From positions 62,001 through 126,000 of the forward strand of contig JANSYI010000026.1 of the NCBI GenBank assembly GCA_024742475.1: a DNA stretch of 64,000 bases, read 5' to 3'. Within the stretch, counting starts at the first letter, position 1; every line of letters starts with the position of its first letter. This document shows, one piece after another, positions 1 to 8,261 of this stretch. The stretch is from a bacterium. GTDB lineage: Bacteria; Myxococcota_A; Polyangia; Nannocystales; Nannocystaceae. The position numbers and the translations under genes were made by a program. The notes beneath the pieces are model-generated. The model was given only the letters and a program-made list of their open reading frames with translations. It did no database searches and was not told where the DNA came from.

Positions 1-539
1 GTCGAGACCTCGAGCGCGTAGCGCCCGGTCCGGCTGCTCTCGACCTCGGCCGTCGTCGCGCCGAGCGCCACGTAGAGCTCGGTGCCCGCCGCGACGTCGG
101 TGACCCAACCGGCGGTGCCGGTGGTGCACAGCAAACCTCCCTCGCCGAACGGCACCGCGCAGTCGTTGCCAAAGACGCCCAGACGCGGCGCAAAACCGTC
201 GCCCTGCGCCGAGACACGGACGTCGCTGCGGCGGGCGACGTCGATGCGGAAGAAGACCTCGGGGCCCCCTTCGCCGCACGCACCCCCGCTTGGGGTCTTG
301 CCTGCGAGCGTCCCTTCGTAGCGACCCGGCGGCGTCACCGGGGCCGAGAGGCAGACATCCGTCCCCACTTCTGGGAGCCCGCCGCTGGTCCCCGATTCGT
401 CGCTGCCCTCGTCCGTCGTCGAGCCGGCCTGCACTGGCGCGTCCGCGCTCTCGCCCTCGCCTCCCGTGTCGCGGCAGCTCGTCGCGCACACGAGCGCGCA
501 CACCACAGCGGCACGCTCGAGTCGTCTTCGGCCACTCAC
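1..539 (-). CDS. Secreted lipoprotein of unknown function (3' end outside window)
   Basis: The gene starts at a GTG at 539 and runs off the left edge, so only the first 179 residues are visible. The N-terminus has a basic stretch (RRRLER), a hydrophobic core and a Cys at about residue 22 (ATSC), which fits a lipoprotein signal although the lipobox is not ideal. Residues 23-60 form a Gly/Ser/Asp/Glu linker typical of myxobacterial lipoproteins. From about residue 65 the pattern (alternating beta-strand segments, Cys pairs, 'EVFFRIDV', 'GRYALEVS') resembles the PPC-like beta-sandwich found in secreted myxobacterial proteins; this is a fold guess only. It is divergent from hisD. No enzymatic motif is visible. 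Confidence 0.7.
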   Translation of the reverse strand, partial: MSGRRRLERAAVVCALVCATSCRDTGGEGESADAPVQAGSTTDEGSDESGTSGGLPEVGTDVCLSAPVTPPGRYEGTLAGKTPSGGACGEGGPEVFFRIDVARRSDVRVSAQGDGFAPRLGVFGNDCAVPFGEGGLLCTTGTAGWVTDVAAGTELYVALGATTAEVESSRTGRYALEVS

Positions 540-609
540 CGCGAGCAGTATGCCGCGCGCGGCGGGGTCATGGCGAGCAACGAGGGGCGCGCTGCTGTAC
601 CTTCGGCTC

Positions 610-1926
610 ATGCCCACAGGCTTCGAGGGACTCCCGCGCATCGATCTTCGCCCCGCGTCGACCTCGGAGCATGCGCACTCCACCTGGCGCGCGCGCTGCA
701 GCCGGAGCGCGGGCCTCGACGGCGCCGCCGACGACGCGGCTCGAGCGATCGTCGCCGACGTGCGGGCCCGCGGCGACGAAGCCATCTTCGAGTGCGTCGC
801 AAAGTTCGAGGGCCGCACGATCGCAGCCGAAGACCTCGAGGTCGACAGCCAGCGGTGGCGCTCCGCCGGTGAGCGCGTGGCGGCCGACGTCCGCGAGGCG
901 CTCGAGCTGGCGGCGCGTCGCGTCCACGCGTTTCACCGCACGCAGAAATTCGAGACCACGGGCGTGGCCAAGGACGGTTGGTCTCTGCACTCGCGAGCCG
1001 CTCCGTTGTCTCGCGTCGCCGTGTACGCGCCGGGGGGCACCGCGGCCTATCCATCGTCCGTGTTGATGGCTGGCATTCCAGCGAAGGTCGCTGGGGTGCG
1101 CGAGGTCATCTTGCTGACCCCGCGGGCGAGCGACGTCGTCCTCCTCGCCGCGACCTTGGCGGGCATCGACCGCGTGTTCGAGGTCGGAGGCGCGCAAGCC
1201 ATCGCCGCCGCCGCCTTCGGCACCGCCACCGTCCCTCGGGTCGACAAGATCGTCGGGCCCGGCAACGCCTACGTCACCGCGGCCAAGCGCCAGGTCTTCG
1301 GGATCTGCGACATCGACGGCATTGCAGGGCCGAGCGAGATCCTGATCCTCGCCGACGCCTCGGCCGACCCCGAGCTCGTCGCCGCCGATCTAATCAGCCA
1401 GGCGGAGCACGACCGTGAGGCGTGCGCGATCGTCGTGACCCACGCGCCGGACCTGGCCGACGCAGTGGACGCTGCGCTGGCCCGCCAGCTACAGGACCTG
1501 CCTCGGGCAGACATCGCCATCGAGTCCTTGAGCACGCACGGGGCGGCCGTCGTCGTAGGCAGCCTCTCGGACATGATCGCGGCGGCCAACGACTACGCGC
1601 CCGAGCACCTCGAGCTGCTGCTCGCCACGCCCGAGCCGATCGCGGCGGCCCTGACCAGCGCCGGTGCGATCTTCGTCGGCGCCTGGACACCCGAGGCTGC
1701 CGGGGACTACACCGCCGGCCCCTCGCACGTCCTGCCCACCGCTGGTGCGGCGCGTTTCGGCTCCCCCGTCGGCGTCTGGGATTTCATGAAGTACACCAGC
1801 GTGCTCCATCTCGATCGCACCGCGCTCGCCGAGCAGGCCACCGCCATCACCACGCTCGCTCGCGCCGAGGGACTCGAAGGCCACGCGCGCGCCGTCGAGT
1901 GGCGGCTGAAGGGAGACGACGCGTGA
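610..1926 (+). CDS. hisD: Histidinol dehydrogenase
   Basis: The 438-residue product is of normal family length. HisD carries out the last two NAD-dependent steps of histidine synthesis, oxidising L-histidinol to L-histidine in the cytoplasm. The signature GPGNAYVTAAKRQVFG is present. The zinc ligands known from E. coli HisD have counterparts in ISQAEHDRE (Gln, His), AAGDYTAGPSH (Asp) and EGHARAVEW (His), and the catalytic Glu-His pair is in YAPEHLEL. The start was taken as the ATG at 610 because an upstream extension in the same frame has no family similarity. The stop overlaps the start of hisC by 4 bases (GTGA), so the two are co-translated. The other his genes are not in the window. Confidence 0.95.
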   Translation: MPTGFEGLPRIDLRPASTSEHAHSTWRARCSRSAGLDGAADDAARAIVADVRARGDEAIFECVAKFEGRTIAAEDLEVDSQRWRSAGERVAADVREALELAARRVHAFHRTQKFETTGVAKDGWSLHSRAAPLSRVAVYAPGGTAAYPSSVLMAGIPAKVAGVREVILLTPRASDVVLLAATLAGIDRVFEVGGAQAIAAAAFGTATVPRVDKIVGPGNAYVTAAKRQVFGICDIDGIAGPSEILILADASADPELVAADLISQAEHDREACAIVVTHAPDLADAVDAALARQLQDLPRADIAIESLSTHGAAVVVGSLSDMIAAANDYAPEHLELLLATPEPIAAALTSAGAIFVGAWTPEAAGDYTAGPSHVLPTAGAARFGSPVGVWDFMKYTSVLHLDRTALAEQATAITTLARAEGLEGHARAVEWRLKGDDA

Positions 1927-2999
1927 GCTGGACTCGCCACCTCAGACCCCAGCTCGCCGACCTCGTCGCCTACGACGTCCCGCCGGCGGACGCGAGTTTC
2001 GCCCGCATGCACGCCAACGAGTGCGCCGAGCCCTGGCCGGAACATGTCATGGACGCCGTCGCCGAGGCGGTGCGCGGCGTCGAGCTCGGGCGCTACCCCG
2101 ACACCTCCGGACGAGGGCTACGGGCGTTGTTGGGCGAGCGGCTCGGATGCGAGGCGTCGCGCATCGTGCTCGGCAACGGGAGCGACGAGATCATCTCCAC
2201 CCTGATCACCACGCTCAGCGGCGGTGGCGGCCACCTGGTCATCCCCACGCCGACCTTCGTCATGTATCGGCACAGCGCGAGCGTCGTGGGCATGCCGGTC
2301 ACCGAGGTCCCCACGACGGCGCGCTTCGAACTCGATGTCGACGCCATGGCAGACGCGCTGCCCGGCGCAGCGCTGTGTTTCCTCGCCCGCCCCAACAACC
2401 CGACGGGCAACCTTTGGGACGCCGCCACGATTGCCGCGCTGGCCGCTCGTTTCTCGGAAACCGTGTTCGTGATCGACGAGGCCTACGCGGCCTATGCTCC
2501 GGACGCGTCCATGTGGAGCCCCACCCTCCCGGACAACGTGGTGTACATGAACACGCTGTCCAAGGTCGGCGGCGCCGCGCTTCGCTTGGGCTACTGCGTG
2601 GCCGCGCCTGCGCTCGCGGCCGAGCTCGACAAGGTCCGGCACCCCTACAACATCTCGGCCACCACCCTGTGCATCGCTCAGACGCTGCTCGCTCGCTTCG
2701 GTGACGAGCAGGCCGCAATGCTCGAGCGTTCGCGAGCGGCACGGGACCGCCTGGTCGCGCTGCTGTCCAGCCTCGAAGAGGTGACCGTGTATCCCTCGGC
2801 GTCCAACCTGGTGCTCGCGCGACTGCACCCCCCCGAGCGCGCAGCGGCGCTCGTCGCCCATCTCCGCGAGCATCACGTACTCATCAAGGACGTCTCGAAA
2901 ACGCCCGCGCTGCGTGGGTGCGTGCGCGCGAGCGTGGGGACCTCCGAAGAGCTCGACCGACTCGAGGCCGGCCTCGCCTCCTTCAGCCGATCGACATGA
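1923..2999 (+). CDS. hisC: Histidinol-phosphate aminotransferase
   Basis: The 358-residue product is a class I/II PLP-dependent aminotransferase that makes L-histidinol phosphate from imidazole-acetol phosphate and glutamate. Visible hallmarks are the N-terminal HANEC segment (substrate contact region, usually NEN), RPNNPTGN, the VIDEAYAAYA segment with the PLP-contacting Asp and Tyr, and the PLP lysine in NTLSKVGGAALRLGY, followed by the phosphate-binding Arg. The GTG start at 1923 lies inside the end of hisD, giving a GTGA overlap that points to translational coupling. The 3' end overlaps the convergent minus-strand gene by 17 bases. Confidence 0.93.
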   Translation: MSWTRHLRPQLADLVAYDVPPADASFARMHANECAEPWPEHVMDAVAEAVRGVELGRYPDTSGRGLRALLGERLGCEASRIVLGNGSDEIISTLITTLSGGGGHLVIPTPTFVMYRHSASVVGMPVTEVPTTARFELDVDAMADALPGAALCFLARPNNPTGNLWDAATIAALAARFSETVFVIDEAYAAYAPDASMWSPTLPDNVVYMNTLSKVGGAALRLGYCVAAPALAAELDKVRHPYNISATTLCIAQTLLARFGDEQAAMLERSRAARDRLVALLSSLEEVTVYPSASNLVLARLHPPERAAALVAHLREHHVLIKDVSKTPALRGCVRASVGTSEELDRLEAGLASFSRST

Positions 3000-3927
3000 T
3001 GTAGAAGACGCCGGCGAGGAAGGCCCCGACCACCAGCGCGAGCGCGATCTTTCCGCCCGCGCCCCACGCGTTGCTCTCGTACTCATCGTCGAGCACGGAC
3101 ACCGGGGAGGCGAAGTCGGCGACCGCAGGCGATGCGCCGACGGCCGTGCCGAACGGGCTCGACGGGTCGGTCTCGACGGGAGGTGCCGACGGCTGCCCGG
3201 GCAGCGCGAACGGATCATCGCCGAGCACGTCCGGCGAGACGGGGGCCGGCTCGGGAGGTACGGCGTCCTGCGCCGACGAGCCTTGGACCTTGCCCGTGGG
3301 TGGACTCAGGCCATCCATCCACACGGGACCGAGCGGATTGCCATCCTCGGGTGAAGCCTCCGGCGCCGAGGCGGCCACGGGCTCGGGTGTCGGCTCAGGC
3401 TCCGTCTGGGGTTCTGGCTCCGCGACCGGTTCCGGTTCCGGTTCCGGTTCCGGTTCCGGTTCCGGCTCAGGCTCAGGTTCGGGCTCGGGCTCCGGTTCGG
3501 GCTCCGGCTCCGGTTCGGCCTGATCGGACGAGGGGACCGGCGTTGCCGTCGGCGCAGCCTCGTCGGCTTCGCTCGCGTCCTGACCGGCGAGCGCGGCGAG
3601 TTGCTCGCGCACCACCTCGGGCGAGTAGATCGCCGTCGACGGCTCGTCGTCCCAGTCGCTGTCCGCGTCGCCCGCCTCGGGCTCGGGTTTCGCGACGGGC
3701 TCGGGCTCCGGCTCCGGCTCCGGCTCGGGGAGCGCACGAATCGACTCTTCGAGTCCTTCGATCTCGTCCTCGATACGCTCGAGCGTCCGGGCTAGCCGAA
3801 TGGAGACCTTCGGGTCGGTCGCGGTGTCCATAGCCAACGCGTACTGGTCCCGTTGGCGCTCGAGCGCCTCGAGTTCCTCGCGAAGGAGACCCGCCATCTT
3901 GGCGTCGGAGTTCGTGCTCTCGGTCAT
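2983..3927 (-). CDS. Tail-anchored protein with coiled coil and Pro-Glu repeats
   Basis: A 314-residue protein of unknown function. Residues 1-50 form a charged helix likely to be a coiled coil (REELEALERQRDQ). Two Glu-Pro repeat tracts follow, a short one near residue 65 and a long one near 135-170. The C-terminal 20 residues are a single hydrophobic segment (ALVVGAFLAGVFYIM) ending almost at the stop. This is the layout of a tail-anchored membrane protein with the bulk in the cytoplasm. The start was set at the ATG at 3927 (MTESTNSD) because residues encoded further upstream are Arg-rich and uncharacteristic. The repeats are encoded by an almost perfect hexanucleotide repeat. No enzymatic motif is visible. 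Confidence 0.8.
   Translation of the reverse strand: MTESTNSDAKMAGLLREELEALERQRDQYALAMDTATDPKVSIRLARTLERIEDEIEGLEESIRALPEPEPEPEPEPVAKPEPEAGDADSDWDDEPSTAIYSPEVVREQLAALAGQDASEADEAAPTATPVPSSDQAEPEPEPEPEPEPEPEPEPEPEPEPEPEPEPVAEPEPQTEPEPTPEPVAASAPEASPEDGNPLGPVWMDGLSPPTGKVQGSSAQDAVPPEPAPVSPDVLGDDPFALPGQPSAPPVETDPSSPFGTAVGASPAVADFASPVSVLDDEYESNAWGAGGKIALALVVGAFLAGVFYIMSIG
3426..3465. repeat. Hexanucleotide tandem repeat coding for Glu-Pro units
   Basis: About 6.5 copies of the unit CCGGTT (read on the minus strand as GAA CCG) lie inside the coding region of the tail-anchored protein. More diverged copies extend from about 3405 to 3517. A change in copy number would alter the protein in Glu-Pro steps without a frameshift. 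Confidence 0.85.
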
Positions 3928-4073
3928 CTCGAGCCGCGCACATGGTCGCACCGAACGCACCCGAACCCCAAACAAGGCGACGTTTCATCGAGCCAAGCGC
4001 ACATCACGCGCTTTTTCCGGGCCCTCAGCGGCTTTTTTTTGGGCCTCCGTTACACGTGATACGCGAATGCGAC

Positions 4074-4463
4074 ATGGAGCTGTTGGTCTACGTGCGCAAC
4101 CACGGAGGGCGGCGCGAGGGCACCAAGTACGTGGGTGCCTCCGTCGGCGATTCGCCCGGAATCGAGACGCTGGGCAGCCGTGCCCCCCTGACGTCGTCGG
4201 CGGAGTTCCGCATCGACGCCGCGGTCGAGGACCCCATCGCCGAGCTCATGGACGCGGTCGAGCAGGTGTTCGCGATGCTCGGCGGCTCTGGCCGCCCGGT
4301 CTACGTCACGCGGCCCCACAGCGCGATTCGCGTGCAGGTCGAGCCCGGGTTCGACACGCCGACCGAGGTGGCGCGCGACCTCGCCGAGATGCTCGCGATG
4401 TGCAGTCCGAAGGTGTCGGCGCGTCCCCGCATCGCCTCCCCCGCACACGCGGCCGCGCTATGA
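4074..4463 (+). CDS. Small conserved-looking protein of unknown function
   Basis: A 129-residue soluble protein that I do not recognise. It has an N-terminal beta-strand (ELLVYVRN), a central acidic helix region (DPIAELMDAVEQVFAML) and a further strand segment (YVTRPHSAIRVQVEPG). No signal peptide or membrane segment is visible. The ATG at 4074 was chosen; an in-frame GTG at 4056 is possible. The stop overlaps the next gene by 4 bases (ATGA), so the two form a unit, but the second gene encodes an exported lipoprotein and does not reveal this one's role. Confidence 0.65.
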   Translation: MELLVYVRNHGGRREGTKYVGASVGDSPGIETLGSRAPLTSSAEFRIDAAVEDPIAELMDAVEQVFAMLGGSGRPVYVTRPHSAIRVQVEPGFDTPTEVARDLAEMLAMCSPKVSARPRIASPAHAAAL

Positions 4464-4912
4464 ACCGACACGGGTGGCTGCTGGCGCTTCTCACCGCCTG
4501 CGCGCCTGCCACCTCGCAGGCCCCGTCGGCGCCCGAGGGTGCCAGCCTGGTCGTCACGCTCGAGCCGTCCCACGACGTGCCCACAGGCGTCCGCATGGAG
4601 GTCTCGAACCCCAACGCGGGTGCGGTGTCGTTCTGTCCCTACCAGACACCCTTCGAGGGCGCGATGGACGACATCTTCGAGGTGCGGACCCCCGATGGCG
4701 TAGAGCTGCCGTTCCGTGGCCCCATCCTCGAGCGAGCCGCGTGTGAGCCCGACGAGTGGTTCCCGGTCCAACCCGGCCGCTTCCACACCGCCGAGGCCGA
4801 CCTCACCCACGGCTACCCCGTCCAGCCCGGCCAAGTCTACATGGTCCGCTACCGCGGCTCAGCCGTCGCCGGCCTCCCTCCCTCCGACTGGCTCGACATC
4901 ACCATCGAGTGA
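4460..4912 (+). CDS. Small lipoprotein of unknown function
   Basis: A 150-residue lipoprotein. The signal is short with a clear lipobox (ALLTAC, Cys at about residue 14). The mature part is beta-rich (LVVTLEPSHDVP, VRMEVSNPNAG, VYMVRYRGSA) and resembles a single immunoglobulin-like sandwich with two Cys. The start codon overlaps the stop of the upstream gene (ATGA). It converges with the outer-membrane protein gene at 5066-5800; the gap between them contains a copy of the palindromic repeat family also found near 22 kb. Confidence 0.75.
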   Translation: MNRHGWLLALLTACAPATSQAPSAPEGASLVVTLEPSHDVPTGVRMEVSNPNAGAVSFCPYQTPFEGAMDDIFEVRTPDGVELPFRGPILERAACEPDEWFPVQPGRFHTAEADLTHGYPVQPGQVYMVRYRGSAVAGLPPSDWLDITIE

Positions 4913-4993
4913 AATCAGAGCCTCCGCCCACCACCGCGACAGCGAACACGCTGGAGGAGCAAAGCGACGAGCAAGGGCGCCCCGCGCCCTTTC

Positions 4994-5052
4994 TTGGAGG
5001 GAGAGCGCAGGGGCCTTCGCCCCCGCAGCGAGGGAACCGAGAGGTTCCCCAA
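4994..5052 (-). repeat. Palindromic intergenic repeat, copy on the minus strand
   Basis: Read on the minus strand, this segment matches the repeats at 21996-22120 through most of its length. Shared parts are the TTGGGGAA start, the CCTCTCGGTT centre, a GGGCGAAGGCCC-type second hairpin and a TCTCCCTCC end. The plus strand shows the perfect inverted repeat GGGAACC-GAGA-GGTTCCC at 5032-5049. It sits between the 3' ends of two convergent genes, so it could act as a bidirectional transcription terminator or mRNA-stabilising hairpin. Confidence 0.7.
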
Positions 5053-5065
5053 GAAACAACATCGC

Positions 5066-5800
5066 TCAGAACCTGTACTCGGCGACGAGCGGTAGGACCT
5101 CGATGCCGAGGAGGAACTCGCCGCTGTTGTCCGGGCTGCCGCCCTCGGGCACGTCGCGATGGATCAAGAAGCCGATCGGAAGGTTGATGTCTGCACCAAC
5201 GCCGAACTCGGCGAAGAGGAAGACGCGGACGCCACCGCCGGGTTTGAGGTTGAGCGTCCATGAGCGGGTGCGCGTCTGCTGACGATTGCCATCGCCGCCG
5301 CCCACTTTGGGCAGCGCGAAGTAGCTCCAGCCGATCGACCCTCGCAGAAACGGCACGAGCCAGGGCCGCTCCTGCAGGAAGAACTTGTAGGTGTAGCCGC
5401 CGTAGATGTCGACGCCGACGACGCCGCCCTTGCCGCACACGCCGCTGCTCGCAGTCAGCCCGCAGTCGTTCATACGGAAGTTCTGAAACCCGGCGCGGTC
5501 GAACACGAGGGCCGTCCCGATGTGTGCCCAGTGTGACCGCCGGATCTGCCGGTCGTACTGGAACGCGAATCGAGCCTTGGGCAGGTAGCCCAAGATGCCG
5601 AACTGCAGCGGAAGCTGCGCCGAGATGGCGTTGCCTCCATAGACCAGCTCGGGCCATTCGAAGCCGCTCCCGTTGCCCTTGGCACCACCGCTGGTGCTGA
5701 TCGAGCCGCCCGCCGAAGGAGCGGCCTGCGCTAGCGACGGCGCCGCCAAGAGGCAGAACAGGAGAGAGGCGAGGGTGGCGAACGTGCGAAGCACCGACAT
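5066..5800 (-). CDS. Putative outer-membrane beta-barrel protein
   Basis: A 244-residue exported protein. The start at 5800 gives a standard signal peptide (TLASLLFCLLAAPSLAQA) ending near residue 24. The mature part has repeated amphipathic strand segments (FEWPELVYGG, ARFAFQYDRQIRR, FFLQERPWLVPFLRGSIGW, VRVFLFAEFGVGADI) and ends in LVAEYRF, with the terminal aromatic residue typical of BamA-recognised barrels. Two Cys residues in NDCGLTASSGVCG could form a disulphide in a loop. The exact family is not recognised. A similar small barrel is encoded at 38452-39186, but the sequences are not close. Confidence 0.75.
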   Translation of the reverse strand: MSVLRTFATLASLLFCLLAAPSLAQAAPSAGGSISTSGGAKGNGSGFEWPELVYGGNAISAQLPLQFGILGYLPKARFAFQYDRQIRRSHWAHIGTALVFDRAGFQNFRMNDCGLTASSGVCGKGGVVGVDIYGGYTYKFFLQERPWLVPFLRGSIGWSYFALPKVGGGDGNRQQTRTRSWTLNLKPGGGVRVFLFAEFGVGADINLPIGFLIHRDVPEGGSPDNSGEFLLGIEVLPLVAEYRF

Positions 5801-5927
5801 GCCGCGGCCGAGGTTAGCAGAGCCGCGCCGCCTCGCCTGCAAACCCGTCACGGGGACGTGAGCTAGGCCCCAGCAGCGGATCGGCCGACGGGGTTTCGCT
5901 CCTGAATCGCTATGGTAGGCGTTGCTC

Positions 5928-7118
5928 ATGCCCCGCGAAGCCACGCCTTACTTGGTCGACCTCGAGGAATTGCTCTCGGAGGACGAGCGCATCGTCTGGA
6001 CGTCGGCCCGGGACTTCGGCAAGCGCCGCATCGCGCCGTCGATCGAAGCGCACTACGAGAACGGCACGTTCCCCAAGGAGCTGATCCCAGAGTTTGGCGA
6101 GATGGGATTCCTCGGAGGCTCGCTCGAGGGCTACGGGTGCGCCGGGATGAACCCGGTCGCCTACGGCCTGACCATGCTCGAGCTCGAGCGCCAAGACAGC
6201 GGGATCCGATCCTTCTGCTCCGTACAGTCGGCGCTGGTCATGTATCCGATCCACGCGTTCGGCAGCGACGCCCAAAAGGAGAAGTGGCTCCCGGGCATGG
6301 CCACCGGAGAGAAGATCGGCTGCTTCGGGCTCACCGAACCCAACGCCGGCAGCGACCCGGGCTCGATGCGCACGCACGCCAAGCAGGACGGCCCCAACGG
6401 CGACTACATCATCGACGGGCAGAAGTTCTGGATCACCAACAGCCCGCTCGCCGACGTCTGCCTGGTGTGGGCCAAGACGCTCGAACACGGCAGCGACACT
6501 CCGGTCATCCGCGGCTTTCTGGTCGAGCGCGGCATGAAGGGGCTGAGCACGCCCGAGACCAAGGGCAAGCTCTCGATGCGAGCCTCGGTCACCGGGGAGA
6601 TCGTGCTGGACTCCGTCCGTGTCCCCAAGGAGAACATGCTGCCGGGGATCTCCGGCCTCAAGGGCCCGCTGTCCTGCCTCACGCAGGCCCGCTACGGCAT
6701 CGGCTGGGGCGTCCTGGGCGCGGCGATGGACGTGTACGAGCGCGCGCGCAGCTACACCCTCGACCGGGTGCAGTTCGACAAGCCGCTGGCCGCGTTCCAG
6801 CTCACGCAGCAAAAACTCACCGAGCTGCACAACGAGATCGTCAAGGGCGCCCTGCTTGCGTTCCACTTTGGGCGCCTGAAGCAGGACGGCAAGCTGAACC
6901 CGCTGCAGGTCTCGATGCTCAAGCGTGACAACGTCCGCATGGCGCTCGAAGCGGCTCGAACGGCACGCTCGATGCTCGGCGGCAACGGCATCATGGGCGA
7001 GTACGGGGTCATGCGTCACCTCTGCAACCTCGAGACGGTGTTCACCTACGAGGGAACCCACGAGGTGCACACCCTCGCCATCGGCCGGGCCATCACGGGA
7101 CACGCGGCCTTCGCCTGA
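5928..7118 (+). CDS. gcdH: Glutaryl-CoA dehydrogenase (acyl-CoA dehydrogenase family)
   Basis: A 396-residue FAD enzyme. Glutaryl-CoA dehydrogenase oxidises and decarboxylates glutaryl-CoA to crotonyl-CoA in lysine and tryptophan breakdown, passing electrons to ETF. The segment IRSFCSVQSALVMYPI matches the part of the human enzyme that holds the glutarate-binding Arg and Ser, which distinguishes it from other acyl-CoA dehydrogenases. CFGLTEPNAGSDPGSM is the FAD-binding signature. The catalytic Glu is in TYEGTHEVH, at about residue 375. The ATG at 5928 was taken; a TTG six bases upstream is possible. It stands alone, with no glutaconate or lysine pathway genes nearby, although a crotonase lies at 59.9 kb. 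Confidence 0.88.
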   Translation: MPREATPYLVDLEELLSEDERIVWTSARDFGKRRIAPSIEAHYENGTFPKELIPEFGEMGFLGGSLEGYGCAGMNPVAYGLTMLELERQDSGIRSFCSVQSALVMYPIHAFGSDAQKEKWLPGMATGEKIGCFGLTEPNAGSDPGSMRTHAKQDGPNGDYIIDGQKFWITNSPLADVCLVWAKTLEHGSDTPVIRGFLVERGMKGLSTPETKGKLSMRASVTGEIVLDSVRVPKENMLPGISGLKGPLSCLTQARYGIGWGVLGAAMDVYERARSYTLDRVQFDKPLAAFQLTQQKLTELHNEIVKGALLAFHFGRLKQDGKLNPLQVSMLKRDNVRMALEAARTARSMLGGNGIMGEYGVMRHLCNLETVFTYEGTHEVHTLAIGRAITGHAAFA

Positions 7119-7236
7119 CGGTCGGTTCTGCGCGTGGAGCGCGACTGAACCCGCGCACCACTGCACAGACTGGCGGGGACAAACCCGATTGCGGGCTCGT
7201 ACGATCGCACCCTCTTCGAGTAAGCTTCCTTCGTTC

Positions 7237-7941
7237 GTGGTCCATCCGGTCCAAAGTGTGATCGAGTCGCTGTACGCCGCCGGCCGGTGTCCGCGACTCC
7301 ACGTCAACGCGCTCTTCGAAGGCGTCAGCTGCCCCGACTTCATCCGGGAGCAATGGCGCGAGCGCCTCATCATCGACCTCGACCCAAGCTATCCGCTCGA
7401 CCTCACGTTCGAAGCGGATGGCCTTGGCGCCGACCTTTCCTTCGGCGGTTACGTGACCCGATGCTCGTTCCCGTACGGAGCGGTCTATGTGGTCGCCGAC
7501 CGTTCGACCGGCCGCGGCATCGTGCTCGACCAGAACATGCCCGACTCGGTCAAGCGCACTCGCTACGGCCGCGCCGGCGGTGAGGGGCGCAGCTCGGCTC
7601 CATCCAAGCCCGCGCTTCGGCCGGTGGCGCCCGAGCCGGACCCCGAGACCGAAGGCGGAGTCGACGACTCGCCCACGCGCCCCGACGTCCCGCTCGAAGC
7701 CGGCGCAACCGACGGGTCGGCCCCAAGACAAAGCCAAGGCCAGGCGCCTGGCCAATCGAATGGCCAATCGGGTGGCCAAGCCCCCGACCAATCGAGTGGA
7801 GGTCCCGCCGCCAAGTCCGCGGAAGCGGCGTCCGGCGGCGAGGGCGACGGTGGCCCCGATTCCAAGCCCGAGTCGAAGGCTGACACCGAACAGGTGCAGA
7901 AGCGCCGCGCGGCGTTCAGAGTCATCGACGGCGGATCATGA
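7237..7941 (+). CDS. sspB: SspB-like ClpXP protease adaptor
   Basis: The 234-residue product begins with a domain (about residues 5-105) that aligns with SspB: a start helix (VIESLYAAG), then HVNALFEGVSCPDFI, LIIDLDPSYPLDL, LSFGGYVTRCSFPYGAVYVV and RGIVLDQN. SspB binds ssrA-tagged proteins stalled on ribosomes and delivers them to ClpXP. The last residues (RRAAFRVID) resemble the short C-terminal ClpX-binding tail of SspB (RPALRVVK in E. coli). Between the two lies about 100 residues of Pro/Glu then Gly/Gln/Ser-rich sequence, longer than in proteobacterial SspB. The start is one of two GTG codons (7237 or 7258). The next gene overlaps by 4 bases. Confidence 0.82.
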   Translation: MVHPVQSVIESLYAAGRCPRLHVNALFEGVSCPDFIREQWRERLIIDLDPSYPLDLTFEADGLGADLSFGGYVTRCSFPYGAVYVVADRSTGRGIVLDQNMPDSVKRTRYGRAGGEGRSSAPSKPALRPVAPEPDPETEGGVDDSPTRPDVPLEAGATDGSAPRQSQGQAPGQSNGQSGGQAPDQSSGGPAAKSAEAASGGEGDGGPDSKPESKADTEQVQKRRAAFRVIDGGS

Positions 7942-8237
7942 AACGCGTCGGTCAAGCTGTCTTCCTGTTCGTCGCCACGCTGGTGACCCTGTGGTGGATC
8001 TTCGTGCGGGCTCCGGGGCCCGAGGAGGTCTGCGAGCACATCGTCGAGGTCACGCTCGACGAAGCCCGGTCCGCACAGATGAACCCGGAGAGCGAAGCAG
8101 CGCTGGTCTCAGGGCTCTCGCAGCGGTGCATCGAGCACAAGCTCGACAAGATCCAGCTGCGCGGTCGCGTGAAGTACGCCGAGTACGCCAAGTGCGTCAT
8201 GGCGGCGCAAACCCTGCTCGACGTCGAGAGCTGCTGA
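7938..8237 (+). CDS. Small membrane-anchored protein of unknown function
   Basis: A 99-residue protein. Residues 6-24 form one hydrophobic segment (AVFLFVATLVTLWWIFV), followed by a soluble helical domain of about 70 residues with three Cys (EVCEHI, SQRCIEH, YAKCVMA) and a fourth at the C-terminus. With K and R before the membrane segment, the domain is probably periplasmic and may hold disulphides. The ATG overlaps the stop of the sspB-like gene (ATGA), suggesting joint expression. It has no recognised family. Confidence 0.75.
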   Translation: MKRVGQAVFLFVATLVTLWWIFVRAPGPEEVCEHIVEVTLDEARSAQMNPESEAALVSGLSQRCIEHKLDKIQLRGRVKYAEYAKCVMAAQTLLDVESC

Positions 8238-8261
8238 GCGCCTGCACTCTCGAAGCTCGAC

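Noticed and set aside
4033..4040. Run of eight T after CCCTCAGCGGC as a terminator
   Set aside because: No GC-rich inverted repeat directly precedes it, and it lies upstream of a plus-strand gene start, so it is not called.
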